Of a stretch of 64,000 nt of DNA, positions 17,951-26,801 are shown piece by piece. Numbering within the stretch: the first letter of the stretch is position 1; each line of letters begins with the position of its first letter. The translations under genes were made by a program, and so were the position numbers. Under the pieces are notes generated by a model. The model was not told where the DNA came from. It saw nothing but the letters and a program-made list of their open reading frames with translations, and did not search any database. The stretch is taken from contig NZ_CP133782.1 of assembly GCF_034351645.1 (NCBI RefSeq), positions 5,176,001-5,240,000 on the forward strand, read 5' to 3'. This DNA comes from Pseudomonas sp. DC1.2. Lineage in GTDB: Bacteria > Pseudomonadota > Gammaproteobacteria > Pseudomonadales > Pseudomonadaceae.

Positions 17951-20134
17951 ATGTCATCGACCCCATTTAATCAGTCTCTGCGTCGCCTCTGGGCGCTGGA
18001 TAAATTCAGCTACAGCGTGCGGGTGTTCATCGCCCTGACCGGCAGCATGGCTGTCTGTTGGTATCAGGATGAAATGGGGCTGTTGATCCCGCTATTCCTG
18101 GGAATCATCGCCAGCGCCCTCGCCGAAACAGACGACAGTTGGCAGGGCCGACTCAATGCCTTGGCGGTAACGCTGGTGTGTTTCAGCATCGCCGCGTTCT
18201 CGGTCGAATTGCTCTTCCCCTACCCCGTCATCTTTATCGTCGCTCTGGCGCTGGCCGCCTTCGGCCTGACCATGCTCGGCGCCCTAGGCGAACGCTATGG
18301 CGCGATTGCCTCGGCCACCCTGATTCTGTCGGTCTACACCATGATCGGCGTGGACCAGCGCGGCGGCGCGGTGACCGATTTCTGGCACGAACCGGTGCTG
18401 CTGGTAGCGGGTGCGGCCTGGTATGGTTTGCTCTCGGTGTTGTGGCAGGCGATGTTCTCCAACCAGCCGGTGCAACAGAGCCTGGCGCGGTTGTTCCGTG
18501 AACTGGGGCTGTACCTGAAACTGAAGTCGTCGCTGTTCGAGCCCATTCGACAGATGGACGTAGAAGCACGTCGCCTGGAACTGGCCCAGCAAAACGGTCG
18601 AGTGGTGGCGGCACTGAACGCCGCTAAGGAAATCATTCTGCACCGGGTCGGTAACGGTCGGCCGGGCTCCAAAGTCAGCCGCTACCTCAAGCTGTACTTT
18701 CTTGCCCAGGACATCCACGAGCGCGCCAGCTCCTCGCACTATCCTTACAACGCCTTGGCCGATGCGTTCTTCCACAGTGACGTGCTGTTCCGCTGTCAGC
18801 GCCTGCTGCGCCAGCAAGGCAAGGCCTGTCGCGCGCTGGCCGAGTCGATCCAGATGCGTCAGCCGTTCATCTATGACGCCAGCTTCGCCGAAGCCCTGAG
18901 CGATTTGCACGCCTCCCTTGAACACCTGCGCATCCAGAGCAACCCGGCATGGCGCGGCCTGCTGCGCTCGTTGCGGGCACTGGCCGCCAACCTCGGCACC
19001 CTCGACCGCTTGCTCAGTGACGCCAGCAACCCCGACGCCCTGGCCGACGCCACCGACAGCAGCCTGCTCGACCGTTCGCCGCGTAACCTCAAGGATGTGT
19101 GGATTCGCTTGCGCACGCAGCTGACGCCCACCTCATTGCTGTTCCGCCACGCACTGCGCCTGCCGCTGGCGTTGAGTATCGGCTACGCCATGGTGCATTT
19201 GATTCACCCCTCACAGGGGTACTGGATCATCCTCACCACCCTGTTCGTCTGCCAGCCAAACTACGGCGCGACCCGGCGCAAACTCGGGCAGCGGATCATC
19301 GGCACCGCCATCGGCCTGACCTTGGCCTGGGCCCTGTTCGATCTGTTTCCGAGCCCATTGGTCCAGTCGTGTTTCGCCATCGCGGCCGGGGTGGTGTTCT
19401 TTATCAACCGCACCACCCGCTATACCTTGGCGACGGCGGCGATCACCTTGATGGTGCTGTTCTGCTTCAACCAGGTAGGCGACGGTTACGGACTGTTCCT
19501 GCCACGCCTGTTCGATACCCTGCTCGGCAGCCTGATCGCCGGGCTGGCGGTGTTCCTGTTCCTGCCCGACTGGCAGGGCCGACGCCTGAACAAAGTGCTG
19601 GCCAACACGCTGACCTGCAACAGCATCTACCTGCGCCAGATCATGCAGCAGTACGCCGCCGGCAAGAGTGACGATTTGGCGTATAGGCTGGCGCGGCGTA
19701 ACGCGCACAACGCCGATGCTGCGCTGTCGACGACCTTGGCCAACATGCTGATGGAGCCGGGGCATTTTCGTAAAGAAGCCGATGTAGGCTTCCGTTTTCT
19801 GGTGCTCTCCCACACCCTGCTCAGCTACCTGTCAGGCTTGGGCGCGCACCGTGACACCCTATTACCGGCCGAGGTGCGGGAACAGTTAATCGACGGCGCC
19901 GGGGTAAAGCTGGCCGCCAGCATCGACGAAATCGCCCAGGGTCTGGCCAGTAAAACGCCGATTGCGATTCAAAGTGATGAGGAAGAAGCACTGGCCAATG
20001 AGCTAGAGCTGATGCCCGATGAGATCGATGAGGGCCAGCGGCTGGTACAAACTCAGTTGGGGTTGATCTGCCGACAGCTGGGACCTCTGCGCACGCTAGC
20101 GGCGCACTTGATCAAGGACACGAGCGAGGGTTGA
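17951..20134 (+). CDS. yccS: Inner membrane protein YccS (FUSC family)
   Basis: 727 aa. Two hydrophobic clusters, each of about five or six segments (residues ~20-165 and ~395-540), flank a large cytoplasmic helical middle region; this is the YccS/YhfK layout. Motifs include LIPLFLGIIASALAETDDSWQGR in the first half and GYWIILTTLFVCQPNYGATRRKLGQRIIGT in the second, the fusaric-acid-resistance-like block. Function is unknown in detail, and relatives have been linked to efflux of aromatic acids. Three hundred further residues at the C-terminus are soluble. Confidence 0.88.
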   Translation: MSSTPFNQSLRRLWALDKFSYSVRVFIALTGSMAVCWYQDEMGLLIPLFLGIIASALAETDDSWQGRLNALAVTLVCFSIAAFSVELLFPYPVIFIVALALAAFGLTMLGALGERYGAIASATLILSVYTMIGVDQRGGAVTDFWHEPVLLVAGAAWYGLLSVLWQAMFSNQPVQQSLARLFRELGLYLKLKSSLFEPIRQMDVEARRLELAQQNGRVVAALNAAKEIILHRVGNGRPGSKVSRYLKLYFLAQDIHERASSSHYPYNALADAFFHSDVLFRCQRLLRQQGKACRALAESIQMRQPFIYDASFAEALSDLHASLEHLRIQSNPAWRGLLRSLRALAANLGTLDRLLSDASNPDALADATDSSLLDRSPRNLKDVWIRLRTQLTPTSLLFRHALRLPLALSIGYAMVHLIHPSQGYWIILTTLFVCQPNYGATRRKLGQRIIGTAIGLTLAWALFDLFPSPLVQSCFAIAAGVVFFINRTTRYTLATAAITLMVLFCFNQVGDGYGLFLPRLFDTLLGSLIAGLAVFLFLPDWQGRRLNKVLANTLTCNSIYLRQIMQQYAAGKSDDLAYRLARRNAHNADAALSTTLANMLMEPGHFRKEADVGFRFLVLSHTLLSYLSGLGAHRDTLLPAEVREQLIDGAGVKLAASIDEIAQGLASKTPIAIQSDEEEALANELELMPDEIDEGQRLVQTQLGLICRQLGPLRTLAAHLIKDTSEG

Positions 20135-20144
20135 GCGGGTGGTC

Positions 20145-20882
20145 TCACATCCCATGCTGCCTCATCAACCGCTCATAGCTGCCGTCGGCCTTCATCGCGG
20201 CAATCTCCCGGTCGAACCCCGCAACAATTTGCTCATGCTCCGGGTTCTTCAGGCTCACCAGAATGTGCAGGCTGTTTTCACTCAACGGTTTGGGCAGGAA
20301 CTCTACCGAGTTACGCACCTTGGGTGATTCCCGGGCCAAGTAATAGCGAGCGACAAATTCGTCTTCAAGGGTCAGTTGAACGCGGTCAGCGGCCAGCATG
20401 CGCACGGCCATGGCGAAGCTATGCACCGGGATTTTCTGCATGGCCCCATCGTTGTCGAACGCTGGCGAATAGGCATAACCGCGCACTACCGCAATCGGGT
20501 AGGCGTGCAACTGTTGCAGGTTGTCGTATTCAATCGGCGCGTCCTTGCGCTTGATGAAGCGCACACGGTTAAGCAGGTACTCAGCGGAAAACTGACCCAA
20601 CTTCGTGCGGTCATCGTTGTACCAGGCATTGACCAGCACGTCGTAACGGCCCTCGCCCACGCCCAGCAATGCCCGCGCCCAGGGCACTTGCTCAAAATCA
20701 CTGGCATAACCGGCCCGTGCCAACGCGGTACTGACGATGTCAGTGGCCAGGCCGCCGTTGACCAGCGTGGCATCGGTGAAGGGTGGCCAGGCGTCGGCCA
20801 CCAAACGCAGTTTTTCTGCTGCCGCCTTTTGACTCAGCAACAGCAATACAATCAAAGCAAGGGCTCGATGCAATCGCGGCAT
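20145..20882 (-). CDS. Orphan periplasmic substrate-binding protein (SBP family 3)
   Basis: 245 aa. A signal peptide is visible (RALALIVLLLLSQKAAA, likely cleaved after about residue 22). The mature part begins EKLRLVADAWPPFTD, typical of family-3 solute-binding proteins for polar amino acids. No permease or ATPase gene is next to it, so it is an orphan. Its 3' end converges on yccS with a 10-base gap. Ligand unknown. A second orphan of the same kind lies at 47588-48400. Confidence 0.8.
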   Translation of the reverse strand: MPRLHRALALIVLLLLSQKAAAEKLRLVADAWPPFTDATLVNGGLATDIVSTALARAGYASDFEQVPWARALLGVGEGRYDVLVNAWYNDDRTKLGQFSAEYLLNRVRFIKRKDAPIEYDNLQQLHAYPIAVVRGYAYSPAFDNDGAMQKIPVHSFAMAVRMLAADRVQLTLEDEFVARYYLARESPKVRNSVEFLPKPLSENSLHILVSLKNPEHEQIVAGFDREIAAMKADGSYERLMRQHGM

Positions 20883-21139
20883 GCTAGAAAATCCTTAGCG
20901 GGCGAGCTGCCCGGTGTGTGTTTTCAACCAAACTCAAAGACTCCGGCAAATATTCCCCGGTATTAAACCTTAGCTCATTGAAGCCACGGCACAGTGCTCA
21001 ACCGCAGATTACACAAAGAAGACAACGGCGCGAGCACTGAATGATGGCATTTTGGCACCCATCACAGTTTTGCCCACCGTAAAGACATCCATCGTCGGTA
21101 CGACTAGTATCGGAAGGACAATGTTCAAGGAGTGTGAAT

Positions 21140-21592
21140 ATGACAATTGAGTGGGTCTGCAAACACCACAGCGATCTGGGCAAGGAGCAGCTGTATGCGA
21201 TTCTTAAATTGCGCGCCGAGGTGTTCGTCGTCGAACAAAAGTGCGTTTACCAAGACATTGATGGCCAAGACCTGGCGGGTGACACCCGCCACTTGATGGG
21301 CTGGGACGGCGATCGACTTTTGGCCTATCTACGCTTGCTCGACCCGGAATTACAGGGTGGCGATGTGGTGATCGGCCGGGTGATCACCGCACCAGAAGCG
21401 CGGGGCAAGGGTATAGGACATGAGTTGCTCAGCCAGGCCTTGATCCAGGCTGACAAGCACTGGCCTGAAGTGCCCATTTATCTCTCGGCACAGGCGCATT
21501 TGCAGCGTTATTACGGCCGGTATGGGTTTGTCGTCGAAGGTGAGGAATACCTGGAGGATGACATTCCGCACATCGGCATGCGCCGTTCCTGA
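21140..21592 (+). CDS. elaA: GNAT N-acetyltransferase, ElaA family
   Basis: 150 aa. ElaA features: LYAILKLRAEVFVVEQKCVYQDIDGQD (read in parts) near the N-terminus and the acetyl-CoA binding loop ITAPEARGKGIGHELL (about residues 80-95), then YYGRYGFVVEGEEYLEDDIPHIGM. Start 21140 is set by AAGGAG 7 bases upstream; an in-frame GTG at 21134 is too close to that site. The acetyl acceptor is unknown. It is divergent from the binding-protein gene across a 257-base gap in which no other gene was seen. Confidence 0.88.
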   Translation: MTIEWVCKHHSDLGKEQLYAILKLRAEVFVVEQKCVYQDIDGQDLAGDTRHLMGWDGDRLLAYLRLLDPELQGGDVVIGRVITAPEARGKGIGHELLSQALIQADKHWPEVPIYLSAQAHLQRYYGRYGFVVEGEEYLEDDIPHIGMRRS

Positions 21593-21596
21593 AGCG

Positions 21597-21662
21597 CTGT
21601 CGCGGGCAGGCTTGCACCGCCAGGGTGACATTCATGACGCAGCAAGCCTACTCGCAAAGGCG
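21597..21662. repeat. Degenerate REP doublet after elaA
   Basis: GTCGCGGGCAGGCTTGC and GCAAGCCTACTCGC arms in inverted orientation, just after the elaA stop and between convergent genes. Confidence 0.6.
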
Positions 21663-21684
21663 TCCATGTCGGCGCCGCAAAACC

Positions 21685-21981
21685 TCAGGGATACTCCAGC
21701 ACCGCTTTGATCTGACGCAAATTGCGCTCGATCCAGCCCCGATCAATCGCCCCCCATTCACGCACTCGATAATGCCCGGCCTGGTGACGGGCGCCGTCGT
21801 CCTGTTCAAACTCGCAAACGATGTCCAGATCCGCCAACGCCGCAATGGTGTCCTGCGCCGTGCGCCGAGGCATGCCGGTCACCTCGGTCAACGCCGGCAC
21901 ACTGCTGGCCAGCCCGCTGTCGATCAGATATGCCACGTACAACCGACGGTAGAAGCTGCTCTTGGTCTTGCTCACGTCCAT
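21685..21981 (-). CDS. Small winged helix-turn-helix protein
   Basis: 98 aa. Predicted helix-turn-helix core: SSVPALTEVTGMPRRTAQDTIAALADLDIV, in the style of MarR/GntR winged helices, followed by a short wing region. Start 21981 (MDVSKTKSS) has AAGGAG 7 bases upstream; a GTG at 21987 is less likely. It lies about 40 bases downstream of the YgjP-like gene on the same strand and is probably co-transcribed. DNA binding is inferred from the fold only; target unknown. Confidence 0.7.
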   Translation of the reverse strand: MDVSKTKSSFYRRLYVAYLIDSGLASSVPALTEVTGMPRRTAQDTIAALADLDIVCEFEQDDGARHQAGHYRVREWGAIDRGWIERNLRQIKAVLEYP

Positions 21982-22021
21982 CCACACTCTCCTTGTTGCG
22001 CGCTTTGGCTCTGATGATCGA

Positions 22022-22513
22022 CTACTGCATATCGCGCCACGTCAGATAAACCCGCAAATCAAATTCCACCTGGTGATACCCCGGCAACATGTGCTCGCAC
22101 AACTTATAGAACGCCTTGTTGTGGTCCGACTCTTTGAAATGCGCCAGCTCATGCACCACGATCATCTTCAAGAACTCGGACGGTGCCTCCTTGAACAGCG
22201 ACGCAACGCGGATTTCCTTTTTGGCCTTGAGCTTGCCGCCCTGCACCCGTGAGATGGTGGTGTGCAGACCGAGGGCGCGATGGGTCAGGTCCAGGCGGTT
22301 GTCAAACAACACCTTGTCGATGGCCGGCGCGTTACGCAGGTACTCCTGCTTCAGGTCCAGGGCATAGGTGTACAAACCTTTGTCGCTTTGCACACCATGT
22401 TTTTCCGGGTAACGCTGGCTAAGGTAATCGCCCAGCCGACCGTCAGTGATCAGCTGGCGCACTTGCTCCTGCAACGCAACGGGGTAGGCCTGGAGGTATT
22501 TCAACGCGGTCAT
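22022..22513 (-). CDS. YgjP-type metal-dependent hydrolase (DUF45)
   Basis: 163 aa. The zinc-protease-like motif HELAHFKESDHNKAFY is present (HExxH with a third His six residues on), characteristic of the YgjP/WLM-like DUF45 family. Upstream is the family block TTISRVQGGKLKAKKEIRVAS. The family is thought to be cytoplasmic; its substrate is not established. No signal peptide. It is the first gene of a likely pair with the winged-helix gene downstream. Confidence 0.83.
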   Translation of the reverse strand: MTALKYLQAYPVALQEQVRQLITDGRLGDYLSQRYPEKHGVQSDKGLYTYALDLKQEYLRNAPAIDKVLFDNRLDLTHRALGLHTTISRVQGGKLKAKKEIRVASLFKEAPSEFLKMIVVHELAHFKESDHNKAFYKLCEHMLPGYHQVEFDLRVYLTWRDMQ

Positions 22514-22558
22514 CGGGCGGGCAACACGTAGTTCGAAAAGGCCGCCAGTGTAGCGAAT

Positions 22559-24682
22559 TCAGCGCAGTAGCGTGCTCCAGTCAAAGGGCTGCACAAAAGC
22601 GTCGACGTCCTCGGCCATCAGCGGCCGCGCCACTAGAAACCCTTGCACGTACTCACAGCCGTTAGCTTTTAACCATTCATATTGAGCAACGGTTTCCACC
22701 CCTTCGGCGATCACCAACAGACCGTATGCCCTGCACAACTCGATGACACTGCGCGCCAGCGCCGCATCCCGCGTTGACTCTGGCAGCCGGGCGATCAGAT
22801 GCCGGTCAAGCTTGAGGGTATCCAGCTCCAGATCGCGCAAATGAGCCAGCGAACAAGGTCCGGAGCCGAAGTCATCCAGCGCGACCCGCACCCCCAGATT
22901 GCGCAGCAACCGCAGCTGCTTGCGGGTTTCATCGAGATTCATCATCAAGGCGTCTTCCGTGACCTCGACTTCCAGTTGACGCGATTGCAAACCATGGCGC
23001 TCCAGTACCTGACGTAACTCGGTGACCAGATTGGGCAGGCCAAACTGGGTACTGCTCAAGCTCACGCCCAGCACCAGATCCTCGGCAAACACGGTTTCCC
23101 AGGCCTTTCTCTGTCCAGCACTGCGATGGTAAATCCAGCTACCCAACCGACTGATCAACCGCGCCTCTTCCAGCAACGGCAAGAAAAGCCCCGGCGGCAC
23201 ATCGCCAACACTTGGATGCTGCCAGCGTAACAACGCCTCGAAACCTCGGGTCTTGCCGCTGCTGATCGCGATCTGAGGTTGATACACCAAGGTGAAATCG
23301 CGGTTCTCGATGGCCGTGCGCACGCTGTCTTCAAGCATCAGCCGCGAGCGCGCGCGACCGTTCATTTCGTGATCATAGAAACGGTACTGCTGGCGCCCCG
23401 CCCGCTTGGCTTCGTACATGGCAATGTCGGACGCGCGCAACAAACCGTCTAGGTTGGCCCCACAGTCAGGATAAGTAGCAATCCCAATGCTGGCCCCCAA
23501 CGCGATATCCAGACCTTCAATCTGCTGACAGATCGACACGCGCTCGATCAATTTTTCGGCAATTTTGGCGGCTTGCTCGGGAAACTCCAGATCCAGCAGC
23601 GCCGTGAATTCGTCGCCCCCCATACGCGCCAGAATATCGAACGGCCGCAGGCAGGCTTTCAATTGCTCGGACACCCAGCGCAGCACTCGGTCGCCGGCAT
23701 CGTGCCCCAGAGAGTCATTCACCCGTTTGAAGCCATCCAGGTCCAGGTACAGCAACACCCAGGCACTGTCTGACCGTTCGCCGCGCAACAGCAGATTTTC
23801 CGCGGTCTGATAGAAACCTCGGCGATTGAGCAGTCCGGTCAGCGGATCGGTAACGGCCTGGAATTCCAGCTGCTGATGCAGGTGGCGCACCACCGACATG
23901 TCCAGCACCGTCACCACCATGGCATGTTGTTCTACGGGCAACGGCGCGCACGACAAGGCAACCGGCACCTGCTGACCCGGTGCGGTACGCAACAAAGCAT
24001 CATGCAAACGCAAGGTTTCGCCACGTTTGTAGCCGGCGTACAAATCAGAGTCGGACCAAATCGGGATGTGCGGCTTTTGCAGGAAATCCAGAAACTCCCG
24101 GCCCTGCAAATCCTTGACTGTGGCATTGAGCAGACGCGACATCGCCGGGTTCGCAAAGCGGATCAGCCCGTCCTCGCCGACCACCAGGATGCCTTCGGCG
24201 GCATTGTCGAGCACCGAGGCGTTGAAGGCGCGGGCAACCTCCAGGTCGTGGCTCAGCCGCTGCAAGGCCCGGCGATTGCGCTGGTGTTCCAGCAACGCCT
24301 GGACTTTAGGCTTGAGAATTTGTGGGTCAAAAGGTTTGAACAGGTAATCCACTGCACCACTGGCGTAGCCCTTGATCACAGCATCCTGGGATTGTTCGTT
24401 GGCAGTGAGGAAAATAATCGGTGTCAGGTGTGTACGCTGGCTGCCTCGCATCAGCCGTGCGACTTCGAAGCCGTCCATGCCCGGCATTTGCACATCCAGC
24501 AGGACTAGGTCGACATCATGCTCAAGCAACAAGCCGAGGGCCTCAAAACCCGAGGCAGCAGTAATAACCTGCCAGTCCTGGCGCTGTAACAACGCGCGCA
24601 TGCTGATCAGGTTTTCAGGGTAATCATCAACGATCAAAAGGACTGAGCTGCCTTCACCTGGCGTTGGTTGCGCGCATTCCAT
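22559..24682 (-). CDS. Response regulator with PAS, GGDEF and EAL domains (c-di-GMP)
   Basis: 707 aa. REC domain (about 13-130) with phospho-acceptor D63 and K117; PAS-like domain (150-270); GGDEF domain with an intact GGDEF at 355-359 and an RPFD inhibitory site at 346-349; EAL domain with EAL at 482-484, a DDFGSG motif, TLKLDRHL, and AEGVET. Both halves keep their catalytic signature residues, so it could make and degrade c-di-GMP, with product inhibition of synthesis. Most such proteins have one dominant activity; which one cannot be told here. No histidine kinase gene is adjacent. It is divergent from the PL7 lyase gene. Confidence 0.92.
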   Translation of the reverse strand: MECAQPTPGEGSSVLLIVDDYPENLISMRALLQRQDWQVITAASGFEALGLLLEHDVDLVLLDVQMPGMDGFEVARLMRGSQRTHLTPIIFLTANEQSQDAVIKGYASGAVDYLFKPFDPQILKPKVQALLEHQRNRRALQRLSHDLEVARAFNASVLDNAAEGILVVGEDGLIRFANPAMSRLLNATVKDLQGREFLDFLQKPHIPIWSDSDLYAGYKRGETLRLHDALLRTAPGQQVPVALSCAPLPVEQHAMVVTVLDMSVVRHLHQQLEFQAVTDPLTGLLNRRGFYQTAENLLLRGERSDSAWVLLYLDLDGFKRVNDSLGHDAGDRVLRWVSEQLKACLRPFDILARMGGDEFTALLDLEFPEQAAKIAEKLIERVSICQQIEGLDIALGASIGIATYPDCGANLDGLLRASDIAMYEAKRAGRQQYRFYDHEMNGRARSRLMLEDSVRTAIENRDFTLVYQPQIAISSGKTRGFEALLRWQHPSVGDVPPGLFLPLLEEARLISRLGSWIYHRSAGQRKAWETVFAEDLVLGVSLSSTQFGLPNLVTELRQVLERHGLQSRQLEVEVTEDALMMNLDETRKQLRLLRNLGVRVALDDFGSGPCSLAHLRDLELDTLKLDRHLIARLPESTRDAALARSVIELCRAYGLLVIAEGVETVAQYEWLKANGCEYVQGFLVARPLMAEDVDAFVQPFDWSTLLR

Positions 24683-24903
24683 GCTGCTTCTCTTATCGGG
24701 GCGTCAGGCCGGTTTCTTTGGAAAACCGGACAAATACTGAGACTTCACTCTAGACCCGGATCTGCCAAAGCAAAAGCTGTCGCCCAGCCATCATCTAGCC
24801 AAAGTTTCCAGTTGCCGACTAACGGTCAGTGCTACAGCCCTCTGAAACCGGCACAGATGGCCTTTCGACAGGATGTTGGCGCCAATCATCTGCCAGGCGG
24901 GCA

Positions 24904-24931
24904 TTAACAAATAAGCCAACTACGCTTATAA
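24904..24931 (+). promoter_or_regulatory. Possible sigma-70 promoter for the PL7 gene
   Basis: TTAACA and TTATAA separated by 16 bases, followed by an inverted repeat GCCCGTGC/GCACGGGC at 24947-24973, all within the 322-base gap before the lyase gene. Read by eye only; no other feature was seen in this gap. Confidence 0.35.
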
Positions 24932-25004
24932 AGATGGCTCTCCAAGGCCCGTGCTAGAGCCTCTGGCACGGGCGTGCAGCATGAATATGCGGAAGCTTTT
25001 GACT

Positions 25005-25673
25005 ATGATCGATCTCGCAACCTGGAACCTCAGCGTTCCTGTCGGCAGCCCGCCGGCCACCGTTGAAACGTCCAAACTGGTGAACGGTTTCAAGGATCAA
25101 TACTTTCACTCCGACACCGGCACGCTGTTTTTCTGGTCCCCAGTGACCGGTTCGCGCACCGAGAATGCAATTTATCCTCGCACCGAGCTGCGAGAAACCT
25201 ACAGCAACGGCACCCTGCACAATTGGCTATACCCCGACGCCGACAACTCCCTGCACGCCACCTTGGCCGTGAACCAGGTGCCGAGTTCGGGCAAGATCGT
25301 CATCGGCCAGATCCATGCCTATGACAGCCAAAAACCCATGGTCAAAGTCGAGTACCAATACAAGACCAAGACCCTGACCGGCAACATCGTCGCCAAAGTG
25401 CGGATGCGCCCAGATGATGAGGAAGGCCGGGTGATTACCATCGCCACAGGGGTAAAACTGGACCAGGAATTTTCCTACCTGATCCACCTCAGCCCCGGCG
25501 GTCAATTGGGCATCAGCGCGGCGGGTTATCAGTGGGACTCCAACATCAGCACCACCTGGCGCGACAAGCCGCTGTACTTCAAGGCGGGGGTCTATGTTCA
25601 GGACAACACCGGGTACACCAGTGAGGGTGGGAAAGTGACGTTCAGCAAGCTGGATATTGATCACGATAAGTAA
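25005..25673 (+). CDS. Polysaccharide lyase family 7 (alginate lyase-like)
   Basis: 222 aa single-domain beta-jelly-roll lyase. All three PL7 signature blocks are visible: PRTELRE (RxELR, with catalytic Arg), IGQIHAYD (QIH) and YFKAGVYVQ. In characterised PL7 enzymes the QIH form has been associated with guluronate-containing blocks. Start 25005 (MIDLATWNLSVPVG) matches the usual family start in Pseudomonas. No signal peptide is visible, so either it is cytoplasmic or it leaves by another route; upstream ATGs (24981, 24987) add only a few residues and no clear signal. It is divergent from the c-di-GMP gene. Confidence 0.88.
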   Translation: MIDLATWNLSVPVGSPPATVETSKLVNGFKDQYFHSDTGTLFFWSPVTGSRTENAIYPRTELRETYSNGTLHNWLYPDADNSLHATLAVNQVPSSGKIVIGQIHAYDSQKPMVKVEYQYKTKTLTGNIVAKVRMRPDDEEGRVITIATGVKLDQEFSYLIHLSPGGQLGISAAGYQWDSNISTTWRDKPLYFKAGVYVQDNTGYTSEGGKVTFSKLDIDHDK

Positions 25674-26376
25674 GCTAATTCTGTAACAGCTGCCGAGCTT
25701 GTGAGGTTGCGTCGTAGGAAAAAATCTCGCAACCCCGCTGACTCGGTTTACTTGAATCCGCTTATGGCGTGACCAACATCGCCCGTGCCTTGTTTCAGGA
25801 TGTCAGCAATGTGTTTTGTATGATTGAGCAACTCGGGTGCGATAACCCAAATGGTCAGTGATTCAAACGTAAAACCCCCGCCCCGCGGCAGGTTTCTTAC
25901 TAACACATGTACAACTTAAACATCTACCCAGATGGGCCCCATTCTCCCCCCAACTAAATGCTGGATATTCCGGATCTGCACGATCGCGACTGAAATACTT
26001 TCTCCCGCATTCTCGTCGTACATTTCGATGCTGTCGTCATCAGCATTCACCTTATAAAAACTCCTTGTTTAAAGTTGTTAGAGCGAAAGCTAATCCATAC
26101 AAGAATCGACTCCTCATATTTAAAACCTGCAAGTTTCGCGCTAGCTGTTTCTACCTCCACAGCATGACTCCTTTGAAAAAGGAAAAAACGCATCTCGTCA
26201 TTCACCGCCGCTACACGATGCCACGCGTACAAAAATAAGGCAGCTGTAAAAACTGACAGTTACTTAGAGAATTTAGAAATATCCACGCACTTAAATATTC
26301 ACAAAAAAGAGATTAAAATCTCCACCACTCAACGACATCAAAACTAAAAACAATCCAACGGCACTCTTTGAGCTAA
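25674..26376. other. AT-richer spacer with no confident gene
   Basis: About 700 bases with visibly lower GC than the flanks. Short open frames occur on both strands and compete with each other; none has a recognisable family signature. The best of them, on the minus strand, are listed separately. It borders transposase debris, suggesting an eroded insertion. Confidence 0.6.
25748..26050 (-). pseudogene. Possible broken small gene with in-frame stop
   Basis: On the minus strand a GTG at 26050, with AAGGAG about 10 bases upstream, opens a 44-codon acidic frame (MNADDDSIEMYDENAGES...) that stops at TAA 25916-25918. The same frame then stays open for another 55 codons (including FESLTIWVIAPELLNH) to a TAA at 25748. 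The GTG overlaps the stop of an upstream 61-codon frame (26047-26232) as GTGA. I do not recognise either protein. It could be a decayed coupled gene pair or chance. Confidence 0.25.
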
Positions 26377-26801
26377 GGAAACTCTGAAAAAGGTTTCCAC
26401 ATCTGTTGAAATGTCCTCCATCACATGAGCTGAACGTTTGAGCCCTAATGAAGTAGATTTCTTTCGCGGATGCTGAGTACGCAGGCAAACGTAAGCGCAC
26501 CCGTCGTGAGATTTGCCTCAGCGAGATGGACAATGTCGTGCCGTGGAAAGGGCTGATCGCGTTGATCGAGCCGCATTATCCAACCGGTGAAGGGGACCGC
26601 ACTCCCTATCCGTTGATGGCCATGTTGCGTGTTCACCTGATGCAGAACTGGTTCGGCTATAGCGACCCGGCGATGGAAGAATCACTGTATGAAACGACGA
26701 TTCTGCGCCAGTTCGCGGGCTTGAGTCTGGATCGAATTCCCGCTGAAACCACGATCCTCAACTTCCGCCGACTCTTGGAGAAAAACCACCTCGCCGGGGG
26801 C
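26377..26801 (+). pseudogene. IS5-family transposase remnant (N-terminal half)
   Basis: Starting at ATG 26448, the frame matches the IS5-type transposase N-terminus (ISFADAEYAGKRKRTRRE, then MDNVVPWKGLIALIEPHYP, YPLMAMLRVHLMQNWF and LNFRRLLEKNHLAGG). The third codon is TAG (26454-26456) where CAG is expected. The catalytic DDE region is absent: similarity ends near 26801 and unrelated sequence follows. The left end may be the GGAAACTCTGAAAAAGG stretch near 26377-26392. A dead fragment. Confidence 0.8.

Noticed and set aside
17698..18038. Short plus-strand frames between the flavoprotein gene and yccS
   Set aside because: They translate the REP doublet and the yccS start region in wrong frames.
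25748..25867. A convincing alginate- or immunity-type gene in the AT-rich gap
   Set aside because: Competing frames on both strands read as protein-like text and neither can be assigned; reported only as a low-confidence broken gene.
26291..26533. Minus-strand 80-codon open frame
   Set aside because: Runs antisense through the IS5 remnant start and has no ribosome site or family match.
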